A stretch of 64,000 nt of DNA from Anopheles merus (taxonomy: Eukaryota; Arthropoda; Insecta; Diptera; Culicidae). Shown piece after piece: positions 35,201 to 45,128 of this stretch. The stretch covers positions 33,156,133-33,220,132 of the forward strand of contig NC_054084.1 in the NCBI RefSeq assembly GCF_017562075.2, given 5' to 3'. Made by a program: the position numbers and the translations under genes. Position 1 is the first letter of the stretch, and each line of letters begins with the position of its first letter. The notes under the pieces were generated by a model, which saw nothing but the letters and a program-made list of their open reading frames with translations, was not told where the DNA came from and did no database searches.

Positions 35201-38200
35201 CGTGCTCTATCGTCGTCGTCACTTAGCCCGGTCAACAATAATTCTCCAGGATGCTTGGTCCTTGGTTGCCGCTTCCCATCCATGTAGACATCCGATTTCC
35301 AAAAGGTCTCATTTCACCTGATCCAGCCATCATATCGAGTTCGCTGTGCTCTCTCCTGCGCCTTATGCCGAACTGAGGGTCGCTAGCATTCTCATAACAT
35401 CCCCCAGCCATCGTATGCTGCCAGCCTTCGTATCCACCGTCAGGATGGTTTGCATCCTCCGCTCGGATGGTCCAGGATTCGTGTCCGTACAGGACCACCG
35501 GGCGAATCAATGTGCGATATATCTCACATTTCGTGCGAGCTCGAAGTCTTCTGGATCTCAGCCGTCGTTAAAGTACATAGTATGCACGATACCCCTGCAC
35601 AAAGCGTCTCGGGATTTCGCTGCTGATGTCGTTGTCCGAAGTAACGACCGTCCCAAGATAGCAAAACTCCTTTACTACCTCTAGATTGTCGCCGTCAACT
35701 AATACACTGCTTCCCAGATGGCCTGAGTCTCCGGCAAGCAAGTACTTCGTCTTCGTCGCATTGATTCTCAAACCGATTCTTCCTGCTTTGCGTTTGAGTC
35801 GTATGTACGCTTCACAACCCTTTGCTGTTGTCCTTCCGATGATATCAACGTTATCCGCGAAGCTAAGAAATTGGAAAAAAACCGGTAGAGAGTTGTGCCA
35901 CGGATGTCGTTGTCTAGCCGTGCGCTTTGAATGACACCTTCCAGGGCGATGTTGAAGTCGCAGACCAATGATGTCTATATCATCAGCGTATGCCAGGATC
36001 TGTCAGGTGGACTTATGTCTCCATCGTTGGTTTCCCAAAGTCTCAACCCCTCAAGTCCCAGATGGCCCTCCCTAGCCCCAAGTTAACTAGGAGACATGCA
36101 AGCCCGTCTCACCGGGCGCAGACTTTTGGTGGTAGCAAAAGGCCCTGAGAGTATTTCATCCACCTTCACCTGGCAAGTGACGTTGGTCATAGTCATTCTA
36201 ACTAGCCTAATCAGTATGAGCGAGACTCCAAAAGAGCTCATAGCGTCGTCGTATAGTTTTACCCTGGCTAAAAGTCAATGAAAAGATGGTACATGTTGTG
36301 TCTATATTCTGCCATCTTCTTCAAGTTCTGGTTAAGATCCAGATGATCTGGTTAAGATGATTTTCCACACTGTGGATAAAAGGTTCACAAAATAGGATCA
36401 AAAATCAATAAATCCTTAGAAAATGTAACAATCGATCTAACGCGTCACCTTGTTTTATGTATCCGAGGTATCAAAACAGCTCCATTAACGAATGCCAAAT
36501 TCATTTCAAATTAAAAGGGAAGCTAAACAGCTCAAGCAAAAGAGAAACAAACCGTTTCAATACATCCTTTCTCCCCTTTCTGCCCCATTTGTATGCAAAT
36601 TACCCTTTTTTCACTGTACGCGGTTGGGGGTGCAGAAGAAGGTGTCTCGAAAAGCGATCTCGTTTATCGTTTTAATAAAGGGTAAAAAGTATGCATACAA
36701 AATTCCACCTCCTGCCTGTGCTCTGTGGACACTAGAACACGCAAAACCGGCACGAAAAGCACACCACTCGCCGTGCCACTGTCGTGAGGAGCATATGCAC
36801 GAAATTACACGAGACCACCAAACACTATCGAAGGCGAGAGTGTTATTCAAATTATAATATTTCCGATGCCTTTCTATCGATAAGAAGGAGCCGGGGAGTG
36901 TGTGTGGGGTGGCCCTTGCGAGTTTGTAGGCATGGGTGGTAGTAGTAATCGCCCTACCGTCGTCGTCGTGGTGGTGGCGTGGAGAAGAAGGTTCGTTTGG
37001 GGGTTGGATCAAGAAACAAGTACACTTACTTTCCAGACTCGTTGGATGAAGGTGAGGCGAGGGTTGTGGAAAAGGGGTCCAAGGAAGGTAGGTCTGTGTG
37101 TGTATGCGCGCGCGATATGTTGTGCCCCATGCTGAATGTAGGGCAATGTTCTTGGCACCGGGGTGGTAGTGTGCAGATTGTTTGCATAAGATTAGCCCTT
37201 CGTCGTCGGTCTTGGATCGCGCGTGTGTGTGTGTGTGTGTGTGTGTAGGGCGATCGAATGTGTGCCATGGAAGGGGGGGGGGGGGTGGTATTGTGAACGG
37301 AGTTCATTATACGATTGATGGTGACGGTTGTTGGTTGGTGAAAACGGAAAGCGATCGAGCGTGGGGCGCAACCACTAGCTGCTGCTGCTGCTGCTGCCCT
37401 CCACGACCCGTCCTTAATTGGGCGATTATATTTACGTTAAGATATTCCAACACTGGGGGAAGAGAGGGAGGAAAGATGTAAGCACCAGGTTACAGTGTTA
37501 CGAGCGATTACAACAATCCTCAGCCAGCAGCAGGATATTATGCTTGTGATAACGCTTTCAGCTGCAAGTTTCCGTGGACAGAAATCATCATTTGCATAAC
37601 GTTTTTCTGAGGTGTATAATTGAAATCTAATGTCGTTTGCTTTTCCATTTCTTTCTCCCTATTTTTTGCAGAGTGATTCTGTTAGTTATTTCCTAGATGA
37701 ATTAGACCGAATATCGAGGTTAGATTACAAGCCCACCCATCGTGATATTTTGCACTGTCGCAAAGCAACTAAAGGTGTATTTGAGTTTACGATAAGGATA
37801 CAGGTAAGTGGAACACCCTTTACTAATAAAGTCATTGCATTTTACTGTTATTAATGCTTTGTTGTTTTTTTTTCTATTTTGCAGAACATTCCATTTGTGT
37901 TCGTTGACGTCGGAGGACAGAGGACACAGCGCCAAAAATGGACCAAATGTTTCGACTGCTCCGTCACGTCGATCCTGTTTCTCGTATCGACCTCCGAGTT
38001 CGATCAGGTGTTGGCGGAGGATAGGTTAGTACAGTTTCCCTTCGGTTCTATACATCTTGGCCCCCTCGCTCAATCGCACTTTAACGCGCATCGCTTTCGA
38101 TTTGCAGAAAAACGAACCGTCTGGAAGAGTCGCGCAACATCTTCGACACGATCGTGAACAATACCACGTTCGAGGGTATTTCGATCATCTTGTTCCTCAA

Positions 38201-38465
38201 CAAGACGGACCTGCTGCAGCAGAAGGTGAAAAACCCGGAGACGGACATCCGCTGGTACTATCCGCAGTTCACCGGCAACCCGCACTCGATCCTGGACGTG
38301 CAGAACTTCATCCTGCAGATGTTTATGAACGTGCGGAAAAACACCAAAACCCCCATCTACCATCACTTCACCAATGCGGTCGACACGCAGAACATTCAGG
38401 TCGTGTTCAGCTCGGTGAAGGACACGATCCTGCACCGCAACCTGTCCGCGCTGATGCTGCAGTAG
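21267..38465 (+). CDS. cta: G protein alpha subunit, G12/13 class (concertina orthologue), six exons
   Basis: Exons 21267-21452, 29366-29504, 29587-29795, 37672-37803, 37885-38024 and 38108-38465 join without a frame break into 387 residues. The protein has all GTPase motifs: P-loop GAGESGKST (residues 69-77), the switch I arginine in CRKATKG (R208), DVGGQ (230-234, catalytic Q234), NKTD (300-303) and a G5 loop TNAVDT. The C-terminus ILHRNLSALMLQ is typical of G12/13. N-terminal cysteines at 18, 21 and 22 are likely palmitoylation sites. In flies concertina acts at the plasma membrane downstream of a GPCR and activates RhoGEF2/Rho to drive apical constriction during gastrulation. It is a little longer than vertebrate G-alpha-13. 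Introns 1 and 3 are about 7.9 kb, the others 76-88 bp. Confidence 0.95.
23165..23250. repeat. Long GA microsatellite
   Basis: About 85 bp of almost uninterrupted GA, with one CGAG and one GGG interruption. It directly abuts the left end of the MITE-like element at 23254. Confidence 0.9.
23254..23452. mobile_element. MITE-like element, family TTACAGGGTTTTCC, copy 1
   Basis: Begins TTACAGGGTTTTCCACG and ends GGAAAACCCTGTA, so the ends are inverted copies. Inside it shares whole phrases with the element at 49459-49709, such as AGGAATTTCCAAG and ATAGAGTCCAATTTCC. It is about 200 bp, too short to encode a transposase. Ends in TA suggest TA target-site duplication. Confidence 0.7.
24898..25383. 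mobile_element. hAT-like inverted-repeat element with a SINE-like core
   Basis: Starts TAGTGTTGGGTGAATC and ends GATTCATGAATCGCAACACTA, giving inverted ends TAGTGTTG. Flanks are GACCTAAC on the left and GACCCTAAC on the right, consistent with an 8-bp target duplication that later gained one base. The arms are made of degenerate GATTCATGAATCT repeats. The centre (about 25120-25235) is different sequence with a box-B-like GGTTCAAGCC on the minus strand. Confidence 0.6.
25120..25235 (-). mobile_element. tRNA-derived SINE-like segment
   Basis: The minus strand contains GGTTCAAGCCTCGCATGG, a plausible box B, with a possible box A upstream (TAGCCAAGAAGTGGC). It shares GAGGCTTGAACC and TGTTGTTA in the same spacing with 48715-48765. 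It appears to be inserted in, or captured by, the surrounding inverted-repeat element. Confidence 0.45.
27158..27236 (+). other. Possible alternative first exon of cta (speculative)
   Basis: A pyrimidine-rich stretch ends in GCGTAG at 27157, and a GTGAGC donor begins at 27237. Between them an ATG at 27159 opens 26 codons ending KEERAARFVV in phase 0. Spliced to exon 2 (VKLLLLGAG) this gives a short N-terminus that resembles the end of exon 1 in Gi-type alpha subunits. The likeness is short and could be chance. Confidence 0.2.
29366..29504 (+). CDS. cta: cta exon 2 (P-loop)
   Basis: Acceptor TCGCAG ends at 29365 and the donor GTAAAA begins at 29505. Encodes residues 63-108 plus one base, including GAGESGKST and the helix LKQMRIIHG that follows in all G-alpha proteins. 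Confidence 0.95.
29587..29795 (+). CDS. cta: cta exon 3 (helical domain)
   Basis: Acceptor TCGCAG ends at 29586 and the donor GTAAGT begins at 29796. Encodes residues 109-178, the all-helical domain that closes over the nucleotide, ending RREFQI. Confidence 0.95.
30105..30190 (-). mobile_element. tRNA-like SINE fragment
   Basis: The minus strand carries a perfect T-arm-like hairpin, ATGAG-TTCAAAT-CTCAT, preceded by TTAGCATTGCAC, which recalls a tRNA D-arm/anticodon region. The acceptor stem does not pair well, so this is a tRNA-derived repeat or tRNA relic and not a working tRNA gene. Confidence 0.35.
32951..32976. repeat. GT microsatellite
   Basis: Perfect GT run of 26 bp in cta intron 3. 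Confidence 0.85.
34620..35165 (-). pseudogene. LINE reverse-transcriptase relic A (C-terminal part)
   Basis: On the minus strand, phrases typical of mosquito non-LTR retrotransposon polyproteins can be read in order: ETKTKLMVATSAP, then GERTFEVIPEFTDLGSKV, then ANRSFYSLKNQFTSKN, VLTYASE, YDHKLYEMYG, and RPKLRGHDSVEASAIK near the C-terminus. Stops and frame changes interrupt it, so it is dead. The part that carries the catalytic aspartates is missing. It repeats the domain order of relic B next to it, so the two are separate insertions of related elements. Confidence 0.75.
35195..36290 (-). pseudogene. LINE reverse-transcriptase relic B
   Basis: Reading the minus strand from 36290 down: YDDAMSSFGVS and MTMTNVTCQVKVD (fingers/palm), GPFATTKSLRPVRRA (where active copies have a GDGLACLLF stretch), FNIALEGVI, then SFADNVDIIG where active enzymes have FADD, then RINATKTKYLLAGDSG, EVVKEFCYLGTVV and RPVVLYGHESW. 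Frames change several times. The second catalytic aspartate is replaced by Asn, so activity is lost even apart from the breaks. It carries only the RT part; no endonuclease was recognised. Confidence 0.75.
37672..37803 (+). CDS. cta: cta exon 4 (switch I)
   Basis: Acceptor TTTTTTGCAG ends at 37671 and the donor GTAAGT begins at 37804. Encodes 44 residues (179-222), including the arginine finger in HCRKATKG (R208) and T211 that coordinates magnesium. Confidence 0.95.
37885..38024 (+). CDS. cta: cta exon 5 (switch II)
   Basis: Acceptor TTTTGCAG ends at 37884 and the donor GTTAGT begins at 38025. Encodes residues 223-268 plus two bases, with VDVGGQRTQRQKW and the catalytic glutamine at 234. Confidence 0.95.
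38108..38465 (+). CDS. cta: cta exon 6 (NKTD, C-terminus)
   Basis: Acceptor TTTGCAG ends at 38107. The exon completes R269 and runs to TAG at 38463-38465, with a second TAG directly behind. Contains FLNKTD, TNAVDT and the receptor-binding tail. Confidence 0.95.
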
Positions 38466-41400
38466 TAGCGCACGGATCGGTCGTGTAGTTTTGTTTAGTG
38501 ATTAGGTTAGCAGCACAAACTGGAAACTCTTTTTTGGGGCTTTCTGCTCGGGTTTAGTTTTTGTTTTTTTCCCGCGTTTTTTTCTCTCTACCTTTTTCTC
38601 GTTTCATCACACTTTCGTTTGCCATAAGGAACGAAACGCAAATGCATCGGAATGTACATTATTACGTTGTTTGGTCCTTTCTCGGGCGAGGACAGCGGGG
38701 CTCTTTTGCTAATGTGCGCGGAGAACTTGTAGATATATCGGATAGTGTAAGCGTACGCTCTCGATTCAGGGGTTTGTTTGCTTAGCTCGTTTTGTGGCTC
38801 TGTTGTGGAGGGAAAATTCCGTTCCCGGTTATCCGGGTTTTCCCCCCTCGTTTGATTTCGCCTCTCTCAAACCAAACGTGTATCTCCACTGTCAAAGGGA
38901 TATGTGTGGCCGGTTTTTCTTTTTGTTCTGGGTACAGTTTTCCACTCGAATGTGCACCGTGAGTGTGTGCGTGTGTGCGTGACGACTGCTCAATGGAAGA
39001 ATGAATGATTTGAAATATTATAACCTTAATTACAGTAATGAACTTGATTTCGTGAACTATTCGCTTTTCTGCGGTCGTTGCTCCATTCCAGGGCAAACCA
39101 AGCAGTCCTACACTGCCCTCCCTCCTCCCCCCGGAATTAGCATTGTAATCGAACTGTTCGACACGACACGGAAAGGGGCGGGAAAGCGTTTACTCTTCTT
39201 TGTAATTGTTTATTAGCGCCTTATGAACAAAGTTCTTGAAGAATAGAAATAGAAGTAAACAAAAAAAAGGGTATGGATGCAGCATCGAGTGCATTACCAA
39301 AATGAAACGTTCACTAGCCTCCTCATCTAAACGCGCGCTCTCTCTCTATATATATAAATCGTCTTACCGCAATACTGTACTAGACTGGAATTTTACAACA
39401 CTACTAAAGAATCTCCTCTTTGTACTGATACACATCTATAGAACAGTTGTTAAGCTAAAGCAAACATTCAGCATCGAGAGGGGATAGAAGAAGAATAACC
39501 ACTACTACACACATACACACACGTCCGAACAGAATCGAAAGAGCCGTTGGGAAGGTGCAAACATAACCGAATGCAAAAAAACACAGTGCAACAACACAAA
39601 CAACACGCACACATACACAGACACATAATCACGTAAAAGAAAGGGATACACACAATTTACACCAAAAACTAATTTTAATCTTTAAACAAAAACCATGTTC
39701 ATAAATAATCACAAATCTCTAATTACGCGGCTATATAGAGCAAGAAACAATCGAACGATCGAACGAACGGTACGGAAGCGATCGAGCACAGCAGTAGCGG
39801 TGTGCGGTGTGTAAGGTAAATACAATACAACAAGAGTCTCACTGGCGGAGAAGGACGAGCACATACCGCGCGGGGTACGATCGGGGGGGTCAATGGAAGG
39901 TTTATGACGTGTGATTTTCGTGTGAATTGGTGCCGGGAATTTGGGAAGCTTTTTTTTTTTAATGTAAAATAGTTTGCAATCAGTCTCATTTGCACACCTT
40001 TCCCTTGTACTTGTACTGCTCGTAGTCATACGTTTGTTTGCCATATCTGTCTCTCTCGTGCATTGCAGTTGGACTGGAATTGTACACTCCAGTCCCACTG
40101 GAGTTAGGAGAGAATCGTTTTGCTTGTGTTTTTAAATACGCTCCTTCTTTCCTGTTTTGCACCTAAAATACCCCCCATATTATTTTGTGAAGTGTGCCAT
40201 AAGAGCGCGCGTGTCTATCGGGCACGGATATACGTTGAACGATTTCTGACTGGCTTTCCGTACTGGAGTTTCTAGCAACCAATTACACAAGTCAGCTGAG
40301 CGCGAAGTGCAATACACGGCACAATCTTCCGGCGCATTTTTCCCCTCGTCACCCACCACCCCCATGTGTTATCTCCTCCCGCCGCGCAGTGTTGGACACA
40401 TTTTGAAGAAAGACAAATCATTAGATTGTAGCTAGTGCGAATGTAAAGGGTTTATAGTAGGTCGCTTACGCGTCCCATATACGTGTAGCGATGTGTGTAT
40501 ATCGAGGAAAACTCGCCTGAAAAGAAGAAGGAATATTGTGGTTAGTTTATCGTCTTATAACGCCTGTTGTAAATAGCCGGAATATTGAAAATCACATCCT
40601 TCCCCCATTTTTCCCATTTTATAAAACATGTGCGGTGCTCTGGTACTTTACCATCACACAAAGTAAAGGCACAAAAGCCACTCGCCACTCGTGTAAGCAT
40701 TTAATCACCTAAAACCCTCGGGGGGGGGGAAAGGAACAGGAGCGAGTGTGTGCGGGAACGAATCGTAAATATGTGAATGAACGTTTGAAAGGTAATTGGG
40801 GTGGAAATTGGGTAAAGATGATATTGAACGACAAGCCACCGTCAAGTCGTACTACGGTCAGGTTTAGGTTTTGTGTTTGTCCATCAGCTACCACAAATTT
40901 GTTACAATAATAACGATAATGATGATAATGGAGATAAACACACACACACACATGCACAGATGGATAACGGATCCAGATGAGCAGAAATACAAGCATACAC
41001 AGACACACAGCTACCGGAGCAGCATTATACAAAACAGCATTCCCCTATGAAAGTAAGCGGCTGGAGAAAATGGTGGAGAGTTGAGCATAGTAGAAAAAAG
41101 AAAAACAAGTGTAAACCAAATGAACCAATCTCTACTGTAAGCGATCTTAGAAATCTGCAAACTCTAGGAATTAGGAAAGTGAAACTCTCAACACGAACAT
41201 AACAAACAAACAAAGCTGATTATCAGGAGGAGAAACACACACACGTAAAAAAGTAAGAACCAACATAAACGAAGTAAAGCAAAAGGGGAAGTATAGAAGT
41301 AAAAGACTTTCGCAACAATGAAACAAGGAAAAAAGGGCAATACAACGCAATACCACAAACCCATATTAGCTAGGTTAGCAGCTAGGCGTTTGTATGTGTG

Positions 41401-42129
41401 CGAATATTGTGGGCCAATTTTTGGCACCTTTAGGGCTCTTTTTGGGCAATTTTTTTTTTCGATATTCGTAAATGTTTTTTATACAAAAATCATTTTTTGC
41501 TCGATTATAAGAGGAAACATACTAGGTAAAGTCCTTAGACGAAGCTGTCTTTTTGGTAAGCGAACGCAAACGCATTTTGAGACGCAATTTTTAGAGCAAA
41601 GTGTGGCTCCTTTCTAAGTGGTTTTTTGCGATTGATATACAAGCAGTTTTTCGTCGTGCTCTCCTCGCTAGTTAGTAGAGAGAGCCAGTTTTGCTTTTCT
41701 ACCATTGTTTTGATATATACGAATCGCTTTTGCGAAGCTGTTTTTGTCGTCGTCGTCGTCACTCTTTGGAAAAAAGTACGAAATTTTGATACGGATATGG
41801 GATATGCAATGTTCTTTCATTTGTTTTATCCAAAATTGGCTAATTTGTTAGAAACAAGTTAGAAACACAGTCGTGTTGAGGGATAGGACGGAAACGGATT
41901 TCATCTCTTTTTATTTTATTTTGCGCGAAACTTGATAAGAAGCAGGAACTTCAGCTCACCATCCCCAAACCACCTATCCCCCCAAAATCAACCAATCAAA
42001 CCAAGATCGTATGATTTTAGGTGATCTTCTGTAGCGTAGTATTTATGTGGGTTTCTGTTTTCACATATTACAATTATTGATTATTAATTACTATGATTTA
42101 CATCGTGCCCCATCCCAAACAATTTTCAA

Positions 42130-42210
42130 AGCATATGTATGAGTATATGTATGTATATGTATTTTGTATATGTATATGCATAAGCAGGACATATATGTAT
42201 ATGTATTGAA
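42130..42210. repeat. TATG/TATATG microsatellite
   Basis: Imperfect ATATGTAT repeats, interrupted by CATAAGCAGGAC. Confidence 0.7.
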
Positions 42211-42664
42211 AACCGCGAAAAAAAAATGATATAAGTTGTTGTTCGATGTTACTTTGTATGGAGATTTTATTTGTATATGTGAACGCTGTATATTCGATTA
42301 GAAGGTGGAAGCGGTAATGAGGAAAATGCAGCAGCAGCTAAAAAGAAAGTGCGATTTTGTTGTCAACTTACGCTTTCTCCCCAGCACTCTGCTTTTGTTT
42401 TGAAAATGAACATTATTAATTCTGCAAAATCCGTGGCTCTTGGAGACAGAGAGAGAGTATTAGCAAGGATTAGGCAACTAATAGGCAGGAGAGATATGGG
42501 ATGCGAGGTGTGTGAGTGTGTGAGTGTTTGTAAAGGGTGGAAAGGAAAGTGTCTTAATTTCCACTTTTTACACATGCACACGCTAAGGCACAACACTCGG
42601 CAACAAGTTATACGGTCATATATACAACATTTGTTCGATGGCAAAAACATGATTGAAATACGAT

Positions 42665-42670
42665 AATAAA
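42665..42670 (+). promoter_or_regulatory. Plus-strand AATAAA, candidate distal poly(A) signal
   Basis: Perfect hexamer facing the end of the HemK2 gene on the other strand. It may end a very long cta transcript, or may be chance in AT-rich DNA. Confidence 0.25.
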
Positions 42671-42736
42671 AACAAAACAAAAGCATCAATGAAGGCTAAT
42701 ACGCGTAGGAAACATATGAGTGATAGATGGGGTTCA

Positions 42737-42742
42737 TTTATT
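42737..42742 (-). promoter_or_regulatory. Poly(A) signal of HemK2
   Basis: AATAAA on the minus strand, about 82 nt after the HemK2 stop codon. Confidence 0.6.
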
Positions 42743-42823
42743 TGCTTTCTACTAAAGCAGCTTTGCTTGGAGAAATCTTCATTTTCTCTTATCACAGTGT
42801 TTACATCTTTCATCCTTTCCATA

Positions 42824-43516
42824 TCATTTCCTCTCCGATCGTTCGATCCTCAGCACATAAAGATGCTCCCCCCGTATCCTTCGCTCCTTAATTATGCTAC
42901 CCCGTAAATTCATTCCCCTAATTTGCTCTAACACTTCCTCCGGTTTGTTCTCCTTCAGCAGCAACAGGTAAAACAGTCCAGTGGGGGAGAGAACCCTCGG
43001 CAAGTCGGCCAGCACCCGGTCCGTTACGACTCGCCCATCAGCACCGCCGGCCCAGGCGTGAACCAACGTTTGACCAACGTCCACCGAAGAGCGAAACTCA
43101 TCGATGTGTTCTTCCAGCGAGGCTGTTGCATGTGCGGTGGCCGGTTGCGTCGGCACGTACGGTGGATTGAACACGAGCAAATCGACACTCGTCGGCCGTA
43201 GTCCAGCAAGTAAGTCCATATTTACAACATCCACCCGGGAGCCGGCATTTAAATGGGCAGTTTTTTGGGTCATTCGACATGCGTTCGGATTTAGGTCGAA
43301 CCCGATGCAGTGCGTCTGCCCGGCGGGAAGATGTTTGCTCAGTGCGACAATAACCACACCACTGCCGGGACCGATCTCTACGCACAGGGAGGGTTGGCGT
43401 GCTTTAATCGTGTCGAGCTCGGCTTGTAGTGCGTCTAGCAGGAGGAAAGTATCTTCCGCTGGCTCGTAAACCGTATCGTAATCGTGTGGTTCGAATTTAT
43501 ACACAGGAGTTTCCAT
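42824..43516 (-). CDS. HemK2: HemK2/N6AMT1 protein-glutamine methyltransferase
   Basis: Intronless 230-residue class I SAM-dependent methyltransferase. Motif I EIGPGSG lies at residues 47-53, an acidic SAM ribose contact in GFDLNPN (D74), and the substrate-binding signature NPPY at 117-120, preceded by VF. The N-terminal YEPAEDTFLLLDAL is a strong mark of the HemK2/Mtq2 family. The length fits (human N6AMT1 214). The family methylates the GGQ glutamine of release factor eRF1 as a heterodimer with TRMT112 in the cytosol; claims of DNA N6-adenine activity for the family are disputed. The start ATG at 43516 is the only one before the conserved N-terminus. It is divergent from Cdk1, with 612 bp between the start codons. 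Confidence 0.93.
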   Translation of the reverse strand: METPVYKFEPHDYDTVYEPAEDTFLLLDALQAELDTIKARQPSLCVEIGPGSGVVIVALSKHLPAGQTHCIGFDLNPNACRMTQKTAHLNAGSRVDVVNMDLLAGLRPTSVDLLVFNPPYVPTQPATAHATASLEEHIDEFRSSVDVGQTLVHAWAGGADGRVVTDRVLADLPRVLSPTGLFYLLLLKENKPEEVLEQIRGMNLRGSIIKERRIRGEHLYVLRIERSERK

Positions 43517-44128
43517 TGCTGCGTGCGTGCGTGCGTGCGCGATTTTGGGTGCCTTTTTGGGGGAAGTGTTTGTTTACAAATAATAAGCACCGCGGTGGTG
43601 AAATGTCAAAAGGGGGTTAGAAAAGGAAAAAGGAAGAAAAGCATTTGGATTTTTTAAATATTTCTTTTAACTATCAGACAAAAGAATGAACTATGTTGGT
43701 GTCACAATTATAAATTAAGTTATTTCTTTTTTTCTGGCTCAGCTTGCTACCCAATACAAAGAGACGACAAAATTTCATACAAACACAAACAGTTCGTCAT
43801 CCACGCGACAAACCATTCCTATAGCCGCCCATTGCTTTTCGATCAAAAACTGCTCGACTGTTTCGAGCGCGCTCGGCAAACGTCAACCGCTCCCCGCCTG
43901 ACAGTCGAGCAGCTAACGTCCGCTTCGGGCTGCTTTTCAAACATAACGAACGCCATTTATGCCGCGCTCGCACTTGTTTACAACGCTCCTCAAATCGTAG
44001 TTGGCACCTTTCGTCGCAACATTTCCTGTTGCTGCGTGTTGTAAAAAACGGTGAAAAACTCGACCAAAAAGACGATCCCGAAAGACGGGCAACCCGGTGA
44101 GAGCGAAAGGAAACACACACACAGAGCG
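43517..44128. promoter_or_regulatory. Shared divergent interval between HemK2 and Cdk1
   Basis: 612 bp between two start codons on opposite strands. It must hold both 5' UTRs and both promoters, unless a promoter lies inside a gene. GC content rises from about 43830 toward Cdk1. I did not find a clear TATA box. Confidence 0.6.
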
Positions 44129-45128
44129 ATGGAGGACTTTCAGAAGATTGAAAAGATTGGCGAGGGTACGTACGGTGTGGTGTACAAGGGACGCAACAAG
44201 CACACCGGTGAGATCGTGGCCATGAAGAAGATCCGGCTGGAAACGGAGGACGAGGGCATCCCATCGACAGCGATCAGGTAAGGGGATAGTGTTCCCTTTG
44301 CACGTGATGCGGGGCGAATGTGTGTGTGTGTGTGCCCGTACTAACTCCCCCCTTCTTCCTCTCCCCGTCTTCACACACAGAGAGATCTCCCTGCTGAAGG
44401 AGCTGAAGCACCGGAACGTGGTATCGCTGAAGGATGTGCTGATGGAGGAGAACCGGCTTTATCTCATCTTTGAGTTCCTGTCGATGGATCTGAAGAAGTA
44501 CATGGACAGCCTGCCGCCGGAGAAGATGATCGATGCGGATCTGGTCAAGAGCTACATGTATCAGATCACGGCCGCAATGCTGTTCTGTCACCGTCGGCGC
44601 GTCCTGCACCGCGATCTGAAGCCCCAGAATCTGCTCATCAACAAGGAGGGCGTGATCAAGGTGGCCGATTTTGGGTTGGGCCGATCGTTCGGCATCCCCG
44701 TGCGCAACTACACACACGAGATCGTGACGCTGTGGTACCGGGCGCCGGAAGTGCTGCTGGGGTCGCTGCGCTACTCCTGCCCCGTGGACATCTGGTCGAT
44801 TGGGTGTATCTTTGCCGAGATGGCCACCCGGAAGCCACTGTTCCAGGGTGATTCGGAGATTGATCAGCTGTTCCGGATGTTCCGCATACTGCGCACGCCG
44901 ACGGATGACATCTGGCCGGGGGTGACCTCGCTGCCGGACTACAAATCATCCTTCCCGTGCTGGACGCAGAACAATCTCGCTAGTCAGGTGTCGAATCTGG
45001 ATTCGGCCGGTATCGATCTGCTGCAGAAGTGCCTTATCTACGATCCGATGCTGCGCATCTCTGCGAAGAAGATCCTCGAGCACAAGTACTTCGATGGGTT
45101 CGAGCGGTGCAACATCCCGACGGAGTAA
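44129..45128 (+). CDS. Cdk1: Cyclin-dependent kinase 1 (cdc2), two exons
   Basis: Exons 44129-44277 and 44381-45128 join across a 103-bp intron inside the codon for Arg50, giving 298 residues, the usual CDK1 length. Seen in order: glycine loop GEGTYG (11-16) with the inhibitory T14 and Y15, the catalytic K33, the exact cyclin-binding helix PSTAIR (45-50), HRDLKPQN, DFGLGRSFG and the T-loop YTHEIVTLWYRAPE with the activating Thr. MEDFQKIEKIGEGTYG and the SFGIPVR stretch separate CDK1 from CDK2 and CDK5. It binds cyclins A and B and drives entry into mitosis. The ATG at 44129 matches the conserved N-terminus exactly. Confidence 0.97.

Larger units (their letters stand above)
29796..37671 (+). 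other. cta: cta intron 3 (7.9 kb)
   Basis: Holds a tRNA-like SINE piece (30105-30190), CA/GT microsatellites, two LINE reverse-transcriptase relics on the minus strand (34620-36290), and poly-G and CTG tracts near 37.27-37.40 kb. No cta exon was recognised inside. The acceptor is TTTTTTGCAG ending at 37671. Confidence 0.75.
38466..42736 (+). other. Probable cta 3' UTR and intergenic DNA
   Basis: No coding frame recognised over 4.2 kb. AT-rich with CA runs (39500-39630, 40935-40955) and a TATATG-type repeat at about 42130-42210. A plus-strand AATAAA lies at 42665-42670. The length of the cta 3' UTR cannot be fixed from sequence alone. Confidence 0.5.
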
